A stretch of 64,000 nt of DNA from Gibbula magus (Eukaryota; Mollusca; Gastropoda; Trochida; Trochidae): contig OW388293.1 of NCBI GenBank assembly GCA_936450465.1, positions 82,482,134 through 82,546,133 on the forward strand, read 5' to 3'. The translations under genes and the position numbers were made by a program. How positions within the stretch are numbered: position 1 is the first letter of the stretch; the number at the start of each line of letters is the position of its first letter. Shown here piece by piece: positions 59,125 through 64,000 of this stretch. The notes below the pieces were generated by a model. That model was not told the origin of the DNA and did not search any database. It was given only the letters and a program-made list of their open reading frames with translations.

Positions 59125-61155
59125 GCTACACAACCTAATCCGCAACCTTAAAAAGTCCAAAGCTGCAGGGCCTGATAGGATACAGAATGAGCATCTAATC
59201 TATGTCTGACATTGTCTTGAAGCAAACCGTGTTGACCTTTTTAACAGCATGCTCAAATCAGATTACATCCCTCACGCATATAAAGCAGGAATCATCATTC
59301 CAATCCATAAAGGTGGCAATAAACCAAAGAATGACACAGCCTGTTATAGGCCTATCACGCTGTTACCGGTTATCTATAAACTCTTTGAGAAGCTTCTCCA
59401 CAACACGCTTAGCATCTGGATCAAGCGAAACAACATTCCAATCCCGAACCAACAACAGCAAGGTTACCAAACTGGAATTGGTTGTACTACTACAGCATTC
59501 AACCTCATGGAGTCCATCCACTACAACAAAGTAGCAAAGTCTATTCAGCATTCCTGGATAACAAACGTGCCTTCGACACAGTCTGGCACAATGGACTGTT
59601 TTTAAAGTTAAATCACCTCGGAATAACAGGACTCACATGGAAGCTTGTATTCAATGCTTACACAGATATGAGAAGCTCAGTCGCAGTGAATGGCGCAACA
59701 TCAAGATCAATCCCAATAAAACAAGGTGTACAACAAGGAGGGTTCATGTCCACAATCTATGGTGTCACTGTCATGGATCTTAACCTTGGCAATCCATCCT
59801 TAGCCGATGACATCACACTGCTAGCCTTATCCCCAAGTGCTCTTCAGTCCATGCTGAATATTGTATCAAAATATGCCAGAAAGTGTCAAATGTCAAGTCA
59901 TTGTGTTTGGTGATAAACCTGGATCCTCCAAAGTGGATTGGTACATCACAGATGAATGTATGTCTATAACAATTTCTACACGCAACTCTGTAACTCTCGG
60001 TTGCAAGAAAGCTAAGGCCTGTTTACATGCCCTAATGGGAATTGGACTGAAACCCAAAGGAGTCAATCCGTTGATATCTGCCAATACTGTCCAAAAGACC
60101 ATACTCCAAAGAACATCAAACAACTCTCTTCCACTTGGCATTACATGGCCAAATCACTCCAAGGATTCCAGCAACGAACAAGAACTGACATGTGTCTGAG
60201 TATGATCAACTGGCTACCAATCACTGAAGAGATACATAAACGACAGCTGATGTTCCTCTATAGACTCTGCTCACTACCAACCCCCCCCCCCCCCCCCCCC
60301 CCCTTTCCCCTTCTCTAAGGTGCTGTTTCATAAGCGATTGTTTCAATACTTTCAATTGGTCAATACCTCCCAAAAAGGCTTATCACCAATATCTTCTGCG
60401 AATACAACCTGCAAGATATGCTAAGTGACAATAGCCTTCCAAGTAAACACCAATGGATATAGCAGACATCGCAATCAATCAGAAGAAGTTACACAGCAGA
60501 ATGGCTAGCTCGCATGGATGGGGATGACAACTTCCGGCGATTTAAAATGTTGCAACAAATTCCTGGAGGAGCAGCATTGTGGAAAGCAGCTAAAAACAGA
60601 CTCTTAGTGAAACCATATACACATATGGCTCAGCTCTGGGTCTCGATTCCACAGAACACTGAGTCAGCATGCGAGCTTTGCAACAAAAGCTATTATGACC
60701 TCATTCGACATGTAATGACGTCTTGCAACCATCTCGGTGATCGGTATGAGAGTTTTGATCAACAGAGATAGACTCATTTCCGCTAGAACTGTGGTCAAGC
60801 CTCGACAATACAGACAACGAGACCTTACTACAATACCTGTTAGGAAGACCTTTCCAGGTTAACTTAGACTCTAAAACTGCAGCTAAATTTAGAGACTTGT
60901 GCGCTGTGTCTGTCATGAACGTCATTGCTCTCTACCAGAGAGAACTTGTAAGCAAGAGACATTAGCTGCCACTGATACCCACTATTCCAGAGGTGACAAC
61001 TGCTGATGTATACCCCTCGAACTCACATTATTCTTCTGCATAAAATTCTAACACTTATTTTACCCTTTAATATCTTGTAAATGTCTATGCACTGTCCTTA
61101 TTTTTGTATCAATAATCTCCAAAAGGAGGAAATAAAGATGATGATGATTCTTATT
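59125..61155 (+). pseudogene. non-LTR reverse transcriptase, fuller copy (copy B)
   Basis: It shows the same motifs as copy A: HKGG and YRPITLL (59249 frame), FLDNKRAFD and KQGVQQGG (59482 frame), and LADDITLLA (ADD at 59803). It adds the thumb region absent from A (CQVIVFGDKPGSSKVDW near 59890-59940), WLPITEEIHKRQLMFLYRLC-like sequence near 60210, and the C-terminal CELCNKSYYDLIRHVMTSC knuckle (about 60670-60725). The 3' UTR ends with GAAATAAAGATGATGATGA (near 61130), a GAT-type tail seen on many invertebrate non-LTR elements. A 54-bp deletion after motif B and several frame shifts make it inactive. The endonuclease is missing. Confidence 0.8.
60281..60303 (+). repeat. 23-base poly-C tract
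   Basis: An uninterrupted run of C lies inside the reverse transcriptase remnant, followed by TTTCCCCTTCTC. Copy A is deleted across this point. The length is likely variable or a sequencing/assembly estimate. Confidence 0.9.
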
Positions 61156-62440
61156 GTGATTGTAAAAATGCATTTTACGTCAATAAACGGACTTCTTAAT
61201 GGATGTAATGTGTATTACCCACAGAAAAATTGTTCTGTAAAGTCACTACAGTTTCTAATGTCAAAGTCAATGTTGAAAGTTATTCAATCTGAAATGGGTA
61301 TTCGAAATAATTAATTTCAATTTAAATGTTGACTTCACAAGATCACTGAAGAAAGTTTTTTCCTAAATAAATGCTTAATGTTTAATATCATGCTTTTGGG
61401 AAATGAAACGAGAAATACAATATAGGTTAGCCCATGCTAACATATTTTACTAATGAAAATATTGCTCCTTATAATTCGTAGTTTTTTAATCTCCTTCACT
61501 AGGCGGGATATGAGAGGGAAATATAACTTTATTTACTTAATGTATTGCGTCATATAGCAATGATGCGTCGACTATTTTACGTTCAGAGTTATACTCATTT
61601 TGAGTATATTACGTCTTCAAAAGCTTTTAAAACATAGTTGCATTGGCAGATTGTCTCACATTAAGTCCCACATTTACATAGCTTTAGTTCTCCTCTTCAC
61701 ATCTTTATGCCTCGCTTCGTATGTATGGAATTCAGTGGCTGAAACATTAACAAACTTTGTATAAACAAACAAATATTAATCAGGAAATTGAAATTAAATA
61801 AAAATCAAATTATTTCTTGTGAACAACGTATTAAATAGAACATACTTATAAGGTGTATTTTGGTCATAACAAAACTAGTCTCTATAGTAGAATAAACTTG
61901 CTAATCTACTTCATCAGACGATGTCGCCCTGAATGGTGTGATTACATAATATGATAATTATTTATACATATAGGCTTATAACAGGCATAATTGTAACTAC
62001 TCTAAATCAATACTGTCAGTCTTATCTTTCAATTGGTAAATCATCACATTGAAATCCCTTCCACGTGCACCTGTCAAGAAAGTTATTTGGAACATCCATC
62101 ATTCCCCTCGATATGGACACCTTTCAAACAGGCAATTAGTGCTTCTGTTTCTCACACATTTCTTACAGACCCACTGACACAGTTGGCGCTTTCTCTGCTT
62201 GATCTCTATCATCTCTTGCCTTTGTATAATGCGTTTACGTGTCAGATTGAGTTACATTTTTGTGCTACTTTGATAAAGGAAATGAGTAACACTGAAGCAA
62301 ACCCAGATTAAAGTTGATTCGCTTTTGGACACTTCATAGAGACATTACAGTTATTGGTGACAATGCTCTGAGATTAACTGTTGTCTTATTCGGGTAATAC
62401 ATAGAAGTGAGGTGTATTTTAAAAGCAACAATATCATGAG

Positions 62441-62839
62441 ATGTATGAAGTAGTAAGTTATACAAATATGATAATGGCTGTAAAAGCAGTAAATTTCTTA
62501 CTTATACTAGTATATGGCAAATACTTCCATGCTAAGGGTAACATGTCATGCAAATCGAAAAACGAGGTTTACGTCATTTCTTGTGAAAAGCATGATCTCA
62601 CATACATCGGACAGACTAATAACCTTCAAAAAGGAGTTACAGTTCACAAACAGCAAATAAGAGATGAAAGTTTAAGACACTTAAAAGTTAGCAAACATAT
62701 ATCTCAGTGTAGTAAAGGTACATTCAAAATATTTCCTTTTTACGAAATATACAACAATGGAGCTGGCATAACGACACAATTAGTAACAAAAGAACAGTAT
62801 TTCATTTCAAAATGTCCCCCTTCGTTAAACAGCAGTTAA
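62441..62839 (+). CDS. GIY-YIG endonuclease-like frame (copy B)
   Basis: Same 132-codon frame as in copy A, differing at only a few residues: QQIRD instead of QQKRD, NNGAG instead of NNGGD, and CPPSLN instead of CSPSFN. Copy B keeps the forms I would expect of Penelope-type domains (HKQQIRD, PSLN), so it is closer to the ancestor. The YIGQT strand and the glutamate of VTKEQYFISK are present, but the arginine after YIG is missing here too (LQKGV), so loss predates the duplication. Open frame in both copies may reflect recent duplication rather than selection. Confidence 0.6.
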   Translation: MYEVVSYTNMIMAVKAVNFLLILVYGKYFHAKGNMSCKSKNEVYVISCEKHDLTYIGQTNNLQKGVTVHKQQIRDESLRHLKVSKHISQCSKGTFKIFPFYEIYNNGAGITTQLVTKEQYFISKCPPSLNSS

Positions 62840-64000
62840 CAGCATAATCCCTAATCCTCTCACGGTCAATTAAGACCAATCAGATAATAGTGGGGATAAC
62901 TCTCAAACAATTATTCCCTTATGAAGCTTCCTAAATTAAAGCTGAACACAAAGAGAAGACATTTTAGACATTTTGGGCGAAACGAGTGAAAAGCTAGAGC
63001 AGAGGGATCCGAACCATAGATGGAAGATGCACCGAGGTTTAAAAATGTGATTGTTTTGAAACTCAAAGCTTTAAAATATAACAATCTTCCGACTGCCAAT
63101 ACAATAAAACAATTGTAACACGAATACAGTTTTCACAGTAAATACGTTGTCAAAATTCGTCACTGGTGTTGATATATTTTTTACCAGATGCACACTATGT
63201 ATTATTATTGCTAAAATTTGAAAGGGTTTCAACTTCCAACTTCCTCTTTATTCGTTTGCAAATAACGACACTACAAATGTAATTATGGCACAAATAGTTT
63301 TATGAAATTCTTTGAAATCCTTCCCACTGACAAGTTGACAAATGAGAATAGGGGTTATTTTTCAGCAGTTCAAAGAGAAACGAGTTGAATAATGTGCTAA
63401 AGTTCTTTTCAAATTTTAAATGTCAGATGACAGATGGTTTCTATATGCTTAATGCATATGTAGCAACGTGTGATTGAGTAAAGGTCGTGGACATAATGAT
63501 ACTATTTTTCAATTCGTTGTAATTTGAAACTGAAAATTGGAAATTTCAATTTGATATATGGACATTAGTACATTGATAAAATTCCAACGTTTTCTCTGTT
63601 TATAGACGGTTGGAATTGAATACAATAAAACATATTTTAGGAATATATATCAGAAGTGAAACTTGGCGTTTATGAAGTCTGTCAATGGTTTACTCTTAAA
63701 TGAAATACATATTGCATGGGTTCGGTACACTGAATCTGAAAAACCGAATGAAAGAAATCACACTGTATCCTTTATATTCTGCAAAATCTGTGTTTTATTT
63801 ACTTTCACTGGAGTGACATAGTGTCACTGAAAGGAAGCGATCTTTGTGAATCTGATTGACATTTTTTTAAACATACTCAACTGAGTAAGAAGTTGTTGTA
63901 CCCATTAAATGAATAAGCATACTTATATGTCATAATTATCACAAACAGAACAATCAATAATACATGTCAAAAAAGAAAAGCCAAGAATCTTAAAAGGAAA

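Larger units (their letters stand above)
54316..64000 (+). repeat. segmental duplication, copy B (runs off the window)
   Basis: Counterpart of 39593-46807, in the same orientation. It still matches at the last base of the window. Besides the Helitron-like insertion, it keeps a complete MITE (56439-56775), about 150 bp near 56960-57125, and the fuller reverse transcriptase region with its 3' UTR. It lacks about 54 bp of that gene near 59756 and 105 bp near 62900. Unlisted parts (56776-59124, 61160-62440, 62840-64000) show no recognisable gene. Confidence 0.85.

Overview
The window is animal nuclear DNA, most likely from a mollusc (probably a gastropod). It is AT-rich, has no operons or ribosome binding sites, and almost no open frame exceeds about 130 codons. 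It is built largely from decayed mobile elements of kinds common in lophotrochozoans: a DIRS-type tyrosine-recombinase retrotransposon, tRNA-derived SINEs, mariner, non-LTR reverse transcriptase, a Penelope-type GIY-YIG domain, MITEs and Helitron-like (Helentron/HINE-type) non-autonomous elements. I see no intact host gene. The species assignment is inference.

Layout. 95-835: minisatellite of about 69 bp period. 866-3031: internally deleted DIRS-type element whose recombinase is split by a SINE (1591-1890), followed by palindromic terminal repeats to 3312. 3320-5960: an old diverged copy of sequence seen again near 46-48 kb and at the window end. 6355-7567: dead mariner. 7568-12148: nothing recognisable. 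12149-14285: broken gene of a family I remember only as repetitive and unnamed in invertebrates and fish, with a coiled-coil region and a small C-terminal WYxxxY-like domain. 14452-29339: the centrepiece, ten head-to-tail monomers of about 1.43 kb, each ending in the same kind of hairpin followed by CCTAGTT, with palindromic 5' modules at three places. 29994-30408: a different small element of the same architecture. 31235-31500: a lone DIRS terminal repeat. 32235-32352: SINE tail. 32353-39089: no recognisable gene.

39593-46807 and 54316-64000 are two copies of one segment (segmental duplication, B cut by the window end). They share an already dead non-LTR reverse transcriptase and a GIY-YIG frame. 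Copy B carries a 1.34-kb Helitron-like insertion that copy A lacks, so A supplies the empty site; copy A has lost several internal pieces that B keeps. The spacer 46808-54315 holds a third copy of a dispersed repeat and a TA-flanked MITE.

Nothing here works together as a pathway. The most informative signals are structural: the tandem Helitron-like array, the compensatory base change in its 3' hairpin, the shared terminal architecture of three otherwise different elements, the empty/filled insertion pair, and an 11-base perfect U1-type donor sequence inside the DIRS terminal repeats. All identities are from reading by eye; no alignment or database search was run.
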